Shown here: one piece after another, positions 33,476-42,277 of the stretch
How positions within the stretch are numbered: the first letter of the stretch is position 1
Layout: each line of letters starts with the position of its first letter
Assembly (NCBI GenBank): GCA_020444475.1
Contig: JAHLKV010000001.1
Coordinates: 868,001-932,000 of the forward strand
Origin: a bacterium
Lineage (GTDB): Bacteria; Zixibacteria; MSB-5A5; GN15; FEB-12
Direction: 5' to 3'
DNA length: 64,000 nt
Program-made: the position numbers and the translations under genes
Notes under the pieces: model-generated
The model's database searches: none
What the model saw: only the letters and a program-made list of their open reading frames with translations
Told to the model about the DNA's origin: nothing

Positions 33476-35554
33476 TTAACTCGGCCGGCAGGTCAGCCAG
33501 CAGATCTCAGAACGATTCAGGACTTCTCCCGGCGCCGGGGTCTGTTTGACCACCCGACCCGAGCCGGATATGCGAAAGGTGAGTCCCATGCGATGCATCA
33601 ATGCGGAAACAGTGCGAACATTGAGACCGGTCAGATCGGGCACGAGGCTCTCGGCGTCTCCGGCCGGTTCAACTTCGACCAGCACTTCATCCCCCGGGAA
33701 CAACAACCGGTCGGCCGGTGGAAACTGCCAGATTACCTGTCCCTGTTCAGCGGTCGCCCGTATTACCAGTCCGCGCTTGTCGGCCATTTGACGTGCCAGC
33801 ATGAGATCGCGCCCGATGAAATCCGGTGCTTCCACGGTGTGTTCTTCTCTCTCGTCCGCTTCCAGCAGCGTGTGCTGCGGAAGTGAGAAGAGATCGGGAT
33901 TGACTACGGCATAGCGCTCGGCGATGCGGCGGAAGGTGGGTCCCGAGGTGTGCCCGCCGTAGGTGATCGGCCTGGGATTAAACAGGACGACGATTCCCGC
34001 GATTGACGGTTTGTCGGCCGGGAAATAACCGCCGAAGCTGGCAACGAACTTGTTTTTTTCCATGCGACCGGTTTCGGTATTGACCATTTCACCGGTGCCG
34101 GTCTTTCCCGCAATTGAGATAACCGGCGAGTTGACCGGCTTGGCGGTGCCGTTTTCGACTACGCCGCGAAGGAAGGCGTGCAGCGAGTCAACCGATTCCG
34201 GCTGCATGGCGCGTCCGATCAGCTCGGCGCTGTTGCGGCTGACCAGGGCGCCGTCTTCGTCCACGTAGCCGAGGACGGTGCGCGGCCGATAGAGCTTCCC
34301 GCCGTTTGCGATCGCACCAAAGGCGTTCGCCATTTGCAGGGTTGTCACGGCCACGCCGTGCCCCATAGCGAGTGCGGAGATCGTATACTCCGACCAGCGA
34401 TTCGGCGGCGCCAGGCGTCCGCCCTCTTCACCGGGAAGCCCGCAGCGGAGTTTCTGCCCGAAGCCGAAGCGGTGCGCGGTGGCAATCAACTCTTCACCGC
34501 CGAGCCGGCAGGCCGTCTTGCCGATCCCGATATTGCTTGAATGCTCGATGATTTCCCGGAAGGTGAGCCAGCCGAGCTCTTTGTCGTCGTGCAGCGTGCG
34601 CCGCCCGAGCTTCCACGCACCCATCTCGCAGTAAGTCGTGTCGTTGAAGTCGACGATGTCGGCGTCGAGCAACCCGGCCGCCACGAAGGCTTTGAACGAT
34701 GAGCCCGGCTCGAACCAGTCGGTGACGGTGCGGAGTTTCATCGGCCGCTCAGGAAACTTCTCTTGGGGATCGTAGTGGGCCATGGCGAGTACATCACCGG
34801 TGGCGCAGTCGATGAACGCGGCCGTGCCGTGCTGGGCGTTGAATTCGTCGACCGCATTGCGGAGTTCGTCTTCGACGATGTCCTGCAACCGCCAGTCCAT
34901 CGTGAGGACCAGCGACCTGCCCGGCTTGGGCTGGATGAGAGCCGACTCATGCACACGGTAGGTGTTGCCGGTGCCATCGCGGCGGATATCGGCGATACCG
35001 CTGTCTCCGGCGAGCGTCTCTTCGAATGAGAGTTCAAGCCCGGAACGGCCCTTGTTGTCAATATCGGTGAATCCGAGAATCTGTCTGCCGACGGCGCCGA
35101 ACGGATACGACCGACGGCTTTCTTCGCGAAGGTAGAGCCCCTCGGGGGCTTCCCGATCGATCTTGGCCGCCAGGTCGTCATCGAGCATGCGATCGATCCA
35201 ACTGAACCGCCGCACGCGGAGCGAAAACTTTTTGGCGGCGGTCCCTTTCTTGTAGTCGAACAGCCTGTCGAGATAGGCGCCGATGCGGTTGATCTGAGAC
35301 TGGGAGGTCGGGTAGGCATAGAGCGACGAGGCAATCTCGTTTTTCGCGACTACCTGCCCCCGACGATCGTAGATGACGCCGCGGGGCGCAGGAATACCGA
35401 TCGTTCCGCCTGACTGACGCTCGACAATGCGGCTGTAGCGCTCGTTCTGGAAAATCTGGAGATGAGTCAGCCGAGCCGTTACGGCAGCAAAAAAGAGCCC
35501 CATAAGAATAAGCAGGACGCCGAGCCGGATGCGCTGGGAGCGGGTTCGTTTCAC
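33476..35554 (-). CDS. ftsI: septal peptidoglycan transpeptidase FtsI (PBP2/3 type) with two PASTA domains
   Basis: 692 residues. One N-terminal transmembrane helix (about 10-28), the PBP dimerisation domain, then the transpeptidase domain with active-site 'EPGSSFK' (SxxK), 'EHSSN' (SxN) and 'AGKTGTGEM' (KTG). Two PASTA-like repeats follow from about residue 575 to the end ('DFIGRDLMLARQMADKRGL' and 'VPDLTGLNVRTVSALMHRMG'). FtsI cross-links septal peptidoglycan with FtsW. PASTA repeats are common in Gram-positive FtsI homologues but unusual in diderms. GTG start overlaps the ftsL stop. Confidence 0.95.
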   Translation of the reverse strand: MKRTRSQRIRLGVLLILMGLFFAAVTARLTHLQIFQNERYSRIVERQSGGTIGIPAPRGVIYDRRGQVVAKNEIASSLYAYPTSQSQINRIGAYLDRLFDYKKGTAAKKFSLRVRRFSWIDRMLDDDLAAKIDREAPEGLYLREESRRSYPFGAVGRQILGFTDIDNKGRSGLELSFEETLAGDSGIADIRRDGTGNTYRVHESALIQPKPGRSLVLTMDWRLQDIVEDELRNAVDEFNAQHGTAAFIDCATGDVLAMAHYDPQEKFPERPMKLRTVTDWFEPGSSFKAFVAAGLLDADIVDFNDTTYCEMGAWKLGRRTLHDDKELGWLTFREIIEHSSNIGIGKTACRLGGEELIATAHRFGFGQKLRCGLPGEEGGRLAPPNRWSEYTISALAMGHGVAVTTLQMANAFGAIANGGKLYRPRTVLGYVDEDGALVSRNSAELIGRAMQPESVDSLHAFLRGVVENGTAKPVNSPVISIAGKTGTGEMVNTETGRMEKNKFVASFGGYFPADKPSIAGIVVLFNPRPITYGGHTSGPTFRRIAERYAVVNPDLFSLPQHTLLEADEREEHTVEAPDFIGRDLMLARQMADKRGLVIRATAEQGQVIWQFPPADRLLFPGDEVLVEVEPAGDAESLVPDLTGLNVRTVSALMHRMGLTFRISGSGRVVKQTPAPGEVLNRSEICWLTCRPS

Positions 35555-36051
35555 TGGGCCGAGTCCTCCCCGTACAACTCGTCGGGCTCCAGCATGAACC
35601 GGGGAACCTCGCTGGCGTTGGCCTGTGACTCGGTGACCACCGGCAGGTAGTCGGCGACGCGTCTGATCGATGAGAAGACGCGGGCCAGTTCATCGAGGGG
35701 TTCGGTCTCGTCGTCTCGCTGTTGGAGAGTGAACAAGCGGTCGGCCGGGACACGGATCATTCCGAGCGAATCGGTGGCATAATCTTCGATGCGGCTGGCG
35801 AGCGACAGAGCGGCGACATCATCGGCGACTTTCGACGACGCGTCGACCAGCTTTCTGTTTTCCTCGCGAAGCAGCGCAGTTTCGTGGACCAGCGTCATCA
35901 CCGTCACGCGCTGCCAGATGTGAAGGCAGGCAAGGACCAGGAACGCCACAACGACCACTGCCACCGGGAAGTACCGGTGGGAGCGAATGCGAACCATGGG
36001 CAGCTTGCGTAGATCGAGGGTTTCGGAGAATTTTCTTACCGAGCGTGCCAT
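35551..36051 (-). CDS. ftsL: FtsL-like divisome protein
   Basis: 166 residues. A basic cytoplasmic start (about 1-27), one strong transmembrane helix (about 28-47) and a coiled coil (about 48-95) match FtsL topology. The C-terminal 70 residues, acidic and lacking a clear fold, are longer than usual. The sequence is too divergent for a motif-based call; the position between rsmH and ftsI decides it. FtsL with FtsB and FtsQ activates FtsWI. Confidence 0.75.
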   Translation of the reverse strand: MARSVRKFSETLDLRKLPMVRIRSHRYFPVAVVVVAFLVLACLHIWQRVTVMTLVHETALLREENRKLVDASSKVADDVAALSLASRIEDYATDSLGMIRVPADRLFTLQQRDDETEPLDELARVFSSIRRVADYLPVVTESQANASEVPRFMLEPDELYGEDSAQ

Positions 36052-36053
36052 AG

Positions 36054-36995
36054 TCAGATCTTCTCCGCCACACGAAGTTTCGCCGACCGCGCCCGCGGAT
36101 TGGAGTCGATTTCCACCGCGGACGGCGTGATCGGTTTGCGGGTGATCAGTTTGAGACGGGCCGGCGGATAAATCGGCACCAGCTGGCCGGGGCCGTAGAT
36201 CTCCTGAGGGCGCGCTTCGGATTGGAAGAAACGCTTCACCGGACGGTCTTCGAGAGAGTGATAGGAGATGACGGCGAGGCGTCCCCCGGTTTTCAAGAGA
36301 GAGAAGGCGGCAGGAAGGACGGAGCGAAGTTCATCCAGCTCGTGGTTGACGGCGATTCTGAACGCCTGGAAGACTCGCGCCAGCGACTTGATGCGGTGTG
36401 GACCGGAAATGACCTGGTCGACGATCGCCCTGAGTTGTGCGGTGGTGCGAATCATGCCCTTCTGTCTTTCCCTGACAATTGCCCTGGCCAGCCTGGCCGC
36501 CTGTCTCTCTTCGCCGAAATCACGAATGATTTCGGTCAGTTCCTTTTCGGTCGCACTGTTGATCAGTTCGGTGGCGCCGGTGCCGCGCTGCGGATCCATC
36601 CGCATGTCCAGCGGGCCGTCCTGCCCGAACGCGAACCCGCGAGCAGCGTCGTTGATTTGTCTCGATGACACCCCGAGGTCGAGCAGGATGCCGTCGAAGC
36701 GATCATCCTCGAACGCCGTTACCGCCGTTGTTATCGTACTGAACTCGGCCCGGATAACGCTCCGAACCTGTGCGAACGCGCGTAGTAATTGGGAGGCGTG
36801 AGCTACTGCTTCCGGGTCCCTGTCCACACCGTACAGTCTTGCCTCAGGACCGAGTGCCCGTGCCATAGCCGCCAGGTGACCCCCACCGCCCGCGGTCAGA
36901 TCGAGATAGGCTCCGGCTGTATTGGTGACGATGTGCCCGACCACCTCGGCGGCCAGAACCGGCACATGGTATTCGTCACTCGCCGGACTGGTCAT
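36054..36995 (-). CDS. rsmH: 16S rRNA (cytosine(1402)-N(4))-methyltransferase
   Basis: 313 residues. Starts 'EYHVPVLAAEVV'; SAM-binding motif 'YLDLTAGGGGHLAAMARAL'; 'LDLGVSSRQINDAARGFAF' and 'QAFRIAVNHELDEL' are diagnostic. Methylates N4 of C1402 in 16S rRNA. The start overlaps the end of mraZ by 20 bp, and ftsL begins 2 bp after its stop. Confidence 0.97.
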   Translation of the reverse strand: MTSPASDEYHVPVLAAEVVGHIVTNTAGAYLDLTAGGGGHLAAMARALGPEARLYGVDRDPEAVAHASQLLRAFAQVRSVIRAEFSTITTAVTAFEDDRFDGILLDLGVSSRQINDAARGFAFGQDGPLDMRMDPQRGTGATELINSATEKELTEIIRDFGEERQAARLARAIVRERQKGMIRTTAQLRAIVDQVISGPHRIKSLARVFQAFRIAVNHELDELRSVLPAAFSLLKTGGRLAVISYHSLEDRPVKRFFQSEARPQEIYGPGQLVPIYPPARLKLITRKPITPSAVEIDSNPRARSAKLRVAEKI

Positions 36996-37464
36996 GCTTC
37001 CCGCTGAACAGTCGTCCCGCTACCTCTTCGTACGTCCCGCGATACTGCTGGAGATAGTAGTTGTAGCGGTCGGGATTCCAGACCTCGATCCATCGGTTCA
37101 CCCCAAGGATCAGCAGTTCCTTTTTCAGGTCCGCCTCAGCGATGAGGTGCTGCGGTACCAGGACCCGGCCGTTTTTGTCGGGCGTTACCTGGGATACCCC
37201 CGAGTAGAAACGCCGACTGAAATAGCGGTAGTCCTGGTTGGTGAAATCCAGCGTCGCCAACCTCTCCTGAACCGAATTCCACTCATCTTCGGCATAAACC
37301 GCAAGGCAGCCTTCGAGGCCGCGGTTCAGGATGATGTTGCCTTCGAGAAGGAGGTTGCCGTCGTGGCCGATGACGTGACGAAGCTTGGCCGGCAGGGCGA
37401 ATCTGCCCTTGTCGTCCATGGTCGTCTGGTACTGTCCAAAGAAGCCGGCCAAGAGACCCTCCAC
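36976..37464 (-). CDS. mraZ: transcriptional regulator MraZ
   Basis: 162 residues with the two AbrB-like repeats of MraZ, each carrying the DxxxR motif: 'MDDKGRFALPAKLR' at about 16-29 and 'PDKNGRVLVPQHL' at about 95-107. MraZ binds repeated TGGGN boxes and represses the dcw operon it heads. The start is GTG 37464; the family usually starts close to the 'FFGQY' that follows, so a TTG four codons on is an alternative. Possible autoregulatory boxes overlap the leader. Confidence 0.95.
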   Translation of the reverse strand: MEGLLAGFFGQYQTTMDDKGRFALPAKLRHVIGHDGNLLLEGNIILNRGLEGCLAVYAEDEWNSVQERLATLDFTNQDYRYFSRRFYSGVSQVTPDKNGRVLVPQHLIAEADLKKELLILGVNRWIEVWNPDRYNYYLQQYRGTYEEVAGRLFSGKHDQSGE

Positions 37465-37483
37465 TTTTTCCCACGTCTTCCCA
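37459..37483 (-). promoter_or_regulatory. three phased MraZ-type boxes
   Basis: On the minus strand TGGGA (37483-37479), TGGGA (37473-37469) and TGGAG (37463-37459) recur with an exact 10-bp period, five-base boxes with five-base spacers. This is the pattern bound by MraZ in E. coli and Mycoplasma. The boxes lie in the short leader and touch the mraZ start codon. Confidence 0.7.
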
Positions 37484-37495
37484 GAAATCGCTTAA

Positions 37496-37524
37496 ATTAT
37501 CATCTTTCCCCCACCACAAGTCAA
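37496..37524 (-). promoter_or_regulatory. sigma70-type promoter of the dcw cluster
   Basis: TTGACT (37524-37519), 17 bp, GATAAT (37501-37496) on the minus strand. Transcription would start near 37489, leaving a leader of about 25 bases that contains the MraZ boxes. Confidence 0.8.
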
Positions 37525-37876
37525 GGGTTTTTCTGCTCTGATAAGCGATAAATTAGTCGGTGTAACCTTTTTTCGTCCATCGTGTAATGCCGATTCAAAA
37601 ACAGCACGCTGAAGACCCTCAAGATTACAAACAGCATACAAACACTGTGGATAACTCTGCCTATTCGAGTAGCGAAGTTATCCACAACCTGTAGGTCCTT
37701 CCCCACTCTTCTGGTAGTGATTCTGTCCCTATTACCTCAGGCTCGTTGGTATTCCAGACAACTCCCCCTTTTTCAAAGGCTTAGGTGCGATTCTGAGGGC
37801 CCGATCAGGCTGGTCCCGGGCATCCCCGTTGCGCTTAAGCAAGGCGGTTCAGCTTGAAACAGGGGAAGAGCAAGAC
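37525..37876. other. intergenic region with two inverted perfect DnaA boxes
   Basis: TGTGGATAA at 37646-37654 and TTATCCACA at 37678-37686 are both exact DnaA boxes facing each other, part of a perfect 11-base inverted repeat TGTGGATAACT / AGTTATCCACA with a 19-base spacer. The surroundings (37520-37690) are noticeably AT-richer than the genes. The region separates mraZ (minus) from the C25 protease gene (plus). No small gene or clear plus-strand promoter was seen in the remaining sequence. Confidence 0.7.
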
Positions 37877-40168
37877 ATGAGACGAACAACACAGATCTTC
37901 ATAGCGACAGCCATCTGGCTGCTGACGGTCTCAGTAAGCGGAGCGGCGACACTTGAGTTCGACCGGGCATCGCTGCTTGTCGACGCGGAGCGTGGCCTGG
38001 TCACGTATGCGGATTTCGATACACTGCCGATCAGCGTCAGCCTGCAGGTGCCGGTCAGCCGGATTCTGATTCCGCTTGGAGAGAACGAGCGTATTGGGGA
38101 CTTGTGGTACGATGTGTCGAGTCAGACGCCGGTCGGTTTGGTCGATGCCTCGCTGGCCGTTGACCAGCCGACCGCCGAGTCCGCCGAACTGAGCGAACGA
38201 ATTCTCCACGATGTCGCGGCCCACCGTTCGGGATCGGAGCACATTGTAGTGCAGCGACTGCACGAAACGGGCGGTGTTCGTTTTGCGGAGGTGGCGGTCT
38301 ACCCTGTGATCGCTACCATTGATGGCGAACTCCTGTTGGTCGACGGTGTCGAGTTGTTCATCGGGGATCGCCGGATTGCGCCCGAGGATATGGCTCTATA
38401 CGAGTCGCTTGCCGGTCATCCGGCCAACCGGATCGCGGAGCGGGTCGCGTCGGGTGTCGGGCCGGATTACGTGATAGTAACTTCTGCGGAGTTCGTACCG
38501 GTGCTTGAGCGACTGGCCAAATACCGGCGCGCCTGCGGCTACAAAACCGAAGTGCAAACTATCGAGTCAATCATCTCGTCTTATTCGGGTCGCGATGACG
38601 CCGAGCGGCTTCGTGAGTATCTCAAGGACTTCTATGCCGACGGCGGCCGCTCTTTGCTGCTGGCGGGTGACGAGACAGTGCTGCCGATTCGCTACGCGTA
38701 TTACTACAACGCCTATTCTGAGATCTCGCTGGACATGTTACAGATATGCGATCTCTATTTTGCCGATCTGACCGGCGAGTGGGATGTCGACAACGACGGT
38801 ATCTGGGGCGAGCGCAGCCAGGACGCCGCCGATCTCACCCCGGAGCTGCTGGTCGGGCGCCTGCCCCTGAATGACTCCCTGGAGTTTGAGAACTACATCG
38901 ACAATCTCGTCTCGTACGAGACCAAAGCCGGTGGCTCGGACCGCTCGTGGCTGACCCGGACGTTTTTCTATTCTTCGGATCAGATGCGCGACTATGAGAC
39001 GACCGGTCAGCACGAGTACATCTCCCGCGCTTTCCCGTCGACCTTCACAGTCGATACCACCCTGGCAGTCGAGCAGTCTTCGGGGATCGACGCCAACCCG
39101 CAAAATGCCGACGGCGCGCAGTTGCCTTCGCAGATGGCCGATGGTTACGGTATCTGGAACGTGATCGCGCACGGTCGTCCCGACGGCTACGTCATTCGCT
39201 CGTCGGGTTACAACGAATGGCCCAAAAACTACATGCTCACCGACGAAGAAAACGGCGGGCACGGCTGCCTCGACTCAACGCTGGCCGCCGGCAAGCCCGG
39301 TTTCTGGTATTCGCTGGCGTGTGACAACGGCGGATTCGACCAGGACCAGCCGCCGTTTAGCGGCGGTCGGACGATGGTGCAGCATCTGCTCGGCGCCGCT
39401 GACGGCGCGATCGGTATGGTCGCCTACAGCCGGTGGGGCTGGGTCGGCTCCAGTCATCTGCTGCAAAAGGCGTTTCTTGACTCACTGTTCGCGCACCCGG
39501 ACCGTCCGGCAGTCGAAGCCATGTATGCTTCGAAGCAGGCGATTCCGTACTATCGTGATCTGATTCTCGGCCAGAACTACTTCGGCGATCCGCTCGTCCG
39601 CGTATACACAGACGCGCCCGCCGACCTCACCCTCTCCCCTGATCGAACCGAAGAGGAAACGATCTTTGTCGTTCGCACCGGTTCCTTCCCGGTCGGGGAT
39701 GCGGTCGTGTCGATCGTCGATGACGACGGCGCGCTCGTCGCCGGCGGACAGACTGATGCCGACGGTCGTGTCGCCGTCAATGGCCTCAGCACGACCGAAC
39801 TGTACACGGTCGGAGTCACCATGACCGGCTATACGACGAATATCACGGAGCTGGGGCCGTCAATCATCACCGATGTGGAAGACGACGATGAACTGCTGCC
39901 GACAACGTTCTCGCTGTCGCAGAACTATCCCAACCCGTTCAACCCCTCGACAACGATCTCTTTTTCACTGCCCGAGGCAGCGCACGTCACGTTGACGATC
40001 TACAACACGCTCGGGCAGGAAGTTGACAGGCTGATCGATGACGTTCGGTCGGCGGGTGGGTACGAGATTGAATGGCGGGCGGAGAACCGATTGGCGAGTG
40101 GGGTCTACTTCTACCGGCTCGAGGCCGGCGATATCAGCGACGTAAGAAAAATGATATTGCTGCAGTGA
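37877..40168 (+). CDS. gingipain-family (C25) cysteine protease with type IX-like sorting domain
   Basis: 763 residues from ATG 37877. Signal peptide at about 1-24. An N-terminal propeptide-like region, then the C25 peptidase domain from about residue 190 to 585: 'DYVIVTSAEFVPVLERLAKYR' opens it, the catalytic His is H432 in 'IAHGRPDG' and the catalytic Cys is C482 in 'SLACDNGGF'. A short Ig-like segment follows. The last 80 residues ('NYPNPFNPSTTISFSLP' to the end) are a type A CTD that directs export through the type IX system. Probably a secreted or surface-attached protease. It is one of only five genes here on the plus strand and overlaps the 3' end of the glycosyltransferase gene by 35 bp. 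Confidence 0.9.
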   Translation: MRRTTQIFIATAIWLLTVSVSGAATLEFDRASLLVDAERGLVTYADFDTLPISVSLQVPVSRILIPLGENERIGDLWYDVSSQTPVGLVDASLAVDQPTAESAELSERILHDVAAHRSGSEHIVVQRLHETGGVRFAEVAVYPVIATIDGELLLVDGVELFIGDRRIAPEDMALYESLAGHPANRIAERVASGVGPDYVIVTSAEFVPVLERLAKYRRACGYKTEVQTIESIISSYSGRDDAERLREYLKDFYADGGRSLLLAGDETVLPIRYAYYYNAYSEISLDMLQICDLYFADLTGEWDVDNDGIWGERSQDAADLTPELLVGRLPLNDSLEFENYIDNLVSYETKAGGSDRSWLTRTFFYSSDQMRDYETTGQHEYISRAFPSTFTVDTTLAVEQSSGIDANPQNADGAQLPSQMADGYGIWNVIAHGRPDGYVIRSSGYNEWPKNYMLTDEENGGHGCLDSTLAAGKPGFWYSLACDNGGFDQDQPPFSGGRTMVQHLLGAADGAIGMVAYSRWGWVGSSHLLQKAFLDSLFAHPDRPAVEAMYASKQAIPYYRDLILGQNYFGDPLVRVYTDAPADLTLSPDRTEEETIFVVRTGSFPVGDAVVSIVDDDGALVAGGQTDADGRVAVNGLSTTELYTVGVTMTGYTTNITELGPSIITDVEDDDELLPTTFSLSQNYPNPFNPSTTISFSLPEAAHVTLTIYNTLGQEVDRLIDDVRSAGGYEIEWRAENRLASGVYFYRLEAGDISDVRKMILLQ

Positions 40169-41039
40169 GCTTGCGGCGGGTCTGATTGACGGCAATTGAG
40201 ATGGGAATAGAGACCATCAGGAGGGCACCGCAGAACCAGAGCAACGGCAGTTCTAACGGCCGGGCATACTTGCGCATGTAACGGTACATCGAGGTGTGCG
40301 AGATAATCCTGATCCGTACCGGCATGGTTGAGGTCGACGCGCCCACATAATGCTCGACTACCGCTTCGGGATAATACAAACGCCCGTATCCGGCCAATGC
40401 CATCCGACGGCAGAAGTCGACGTCGTTGAACAAGATCGGAAAACGCTCATCCATCCCGCCGATCCGGTCGACCACACGCCGTGGGATCAGCATCACTGCC
40501 CCCATCGGCTGGTCAACCAGCGCTTCCTTCTCATGATCGAAATACCCCATCCGCCAGGAACCAAACTTCGGATGATCCGGAAAAACACGATCAAGAAACA
40601 AGGCGCGGTACAAGACATGTCGATAGGTTGGGAATGACCGCACCGACCGCTGCGTACCGCCTCCGAAATAGATAAACTTCGGGCCGATCATGCCAAGCGA
40701 CTTGTCCTGCTTCAGGCGAGCCAGCAGTTTCTTCGTCGCCCCGTGACCGAACCGAAGATCCTGATTGAGGATGTAGTAGTATTCTCCCCGGCCGTTCTCG
40801 AATCCCTGGTTGACTGCGCGGGCGAATCCGAGATTGCGGGGATTGCGAACAAGTTTGGCATCGGGATAGTCCTGCTCGATGAATTCCGCGGAGCCGTCGT
40901 GCGAAGCATTGTCGACGACGATGATCTCGTAGTCCAACCCCTGCAGTTCCTCAGTGAGGGTCCGCATGCAGTCGGGAAGGAACTTCATGCCGTTCCACGC
41001 AATGATCACTACCGAGATTTCAGGGCGAGCTTCGCTCAT
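40134..41039 (-). CDS. family 2 glycosyltransferase
   Basis: About 301 residues. GT-A fold: 'ISVVIIAWNGMKFLPDCM' at the start, 'IIVVDNASHDGS', the DXD-like region 'YILNQDLRF', and 'GAVMLIPRRVVDRIGGMDE' with 'FNDVDFCRRM', resembling dTDP-rhamnosyltransferases (WbbL type). One hydrophobic segment near the end (about 268-285) suggests membrane association. Last gene of the glycan block; ATG 41039 overlaps the preceding stop as TGATG, and a GTG one codon earlier is possible. Acceptor unknown. Confidence 0.9.
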   Translation of the reverse strand: MSEARPEISVVIIAWNGMKFLPDCMRTLTEELQGLDYEIIVVDNASHDGSAEFIEQDYPDAKLVRNPRNLGFARAVNQGFENGRGEYYYILNQDLRFGHGATKKLLARLKQDKSLGMIGPKFIYFGGGTQRSVRSFPTYRHVLYRALFLDRVFPDHPKFGSWRMGYFDHEKEALVDQPMGAVMLIPRRVVDRIGGMDERFPILFNDVDFCRRMALAGYGRLYYPEAVVEHYVGASTSTMPVRIRIISHTSMYRYMRKYARPLELPLLWFCGALLMVSIPISIAVNQTRRKLTAAISFFLRR

Positions 41040-42277
41040 CACAGACGATCCATCAACTCGGCGAACTTTTTCGCCATGGCAACCGAAGAGTACGGTGCAG
41101 CGTAGTCCGGCAAGGGGTTGATATTCAGTTTCCCGTCCAGAGTACTCTGCGCCTGCGCCGCGAGAAACTCCACAGCAGCAGTGGTGTCAGGCTCGCTGAA
41201 ACAGAAGCCGGCGCCGGTCTCGCGAATGAAGCGGCAGACCTCGCTGTCCGGTGCCGCCGACGCCAGCACTTTGCGTCCCGAGGCGGCCAGGTCAAACATC
41301 CGCTGCGGCAGGATACCCTGCTCACGATCGGCGGTTAACCCAAGATAGAAGAGATGGCAGGCGGAAAACAGCTCAATCGTGCGCTCCCGCTTCTGCAGGC
41401 CGTGGATTGCGAAGCGTTCGGACAATCCATGTTTCTCGAAAAGTTCGCTCAGCCATTCTACGTCAACCTGTCCGACCTGGACGAAGCGCAGCCGCTCCCA
41501 GAGATCGGCGTGTGATCGCTTCAGGCGGTCTACGACCGCCAGCAGCGGCTCAACCACACGTTCTTCGTTGAAGTTGCCGGGTATACCGATTACACAGGAG
41601 GTGGTGTCGGTCGGCAGTTTCCACAGCTTCGCACGGTCGATGTCGAAGCCATTGGTGATCACGTCGCCCGTGCCGAGGTAGTCGATGATGGCCGGGTTGA
41701 CTGCTGTGAGTCGAGTGGCCGCGGCGCGAATTCGGTCGAGAAGTTCGTTACCCTTGCGGATGTTATCCGGTTTGGTGTAGCTTTCTTCGATCTTGTACAT
41801 GGTCCAGAAGTCGCGAAAGTCGGCAATCCACGGAAGACCGGCGTGTCTCGCGAGATCCATCGCAACCAGATGCGAGGAGATCGGCGGTGAGGTTGATATG
41901 ATAGCGGTGTAGTCGTTTTTTCGCAGAAGCCGCTTGCCGAGTCGCACCGCCGGTCGCACCCAGCCGACTTTCGAGTCCGGGAAGAACTTATCCGAAACCG
42001 TCCTGCCCTTTTTGATCGTGCTGTGTTTCATCGTCCTGACGCCCATCAGGTACAACATGCGCTGCGGATCGTACGAACCGGAGCGATAGATGTTGGTCGT
42101 GTTGAGTTCGTGCAGCAACTCCGGTTCGTAGGCCCGATAGGCCACCGGCTTTACTGTCAGGATATCGCAGGCGTAGTCGTGATTAGGAAGGTACTTGTAA
42201 AGATTGAGCGGTCGTCCCACGCCGCCGAGACCAAGGGGCGGGAAATAGTAGCAGATCACCAGAGCGCGTTTGCTCAC
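41039..42277 (-). CDS. family 4 glycosyltransferase
   Basis: 412 residues. N-terminal Rossmann start 'ALVICYYFPPLGLGGVGRP' is typical of GT-B glycosyltransferases of the WcaI/Agl type. The C-terminal domain has 'FAIHGLQKRERTIELFSACHL' and 'QRMFDLAASGRKVLAS'. Begins with GTG overlapping the previous stop (GTGA). Likely adds a sugar to an extracellular polysaccharide or lipid-linked glycan together with its neighbours. Confidence 0.85.
   Translation of the reverse strand: MSKRALVICYYFPPLGLGGVGRPLNLYKYLPNHDYACDILTVKPVAYRAYEPELLHELNTTNIYRSGSYDPQRMLYLMGVRTMKHSTIKKGRTVSDKFFPDSKVGWVRPAVRLGKRLLRKNDYTAIISTSPPISSHLVAMDLARHAGLPWIADFRDFWTMYKIEESYTKPDNIRKGNELLDRIRAAATRLTAVNPAIIDYLGTGDVITNGFDIDRAKLWKLPTDTTSCVIGIPGNFNEERVVEPLLAVVDRLKRSHADLWERLRFVQVGQVDVEWLSELFEKHGLSERFAIHGLQKRERTIELFSACHLFYLGLTADREQGILPQRMFDLAASGRKVLASAAPDSEVCRFIRETGAGFCFSEPDTTAAVEFLAAQAQSTLDGKLNINPLPDYAAPYSSVAMAKKFAELMDRL

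Noticed and set aside
37525..37700. Chromosomal origin at the DnaA boxes
   Set aside because: Only two boxes are present, dnaA/dnaN/rpmH are not nearby, and most genes on both sides keep the same strand.
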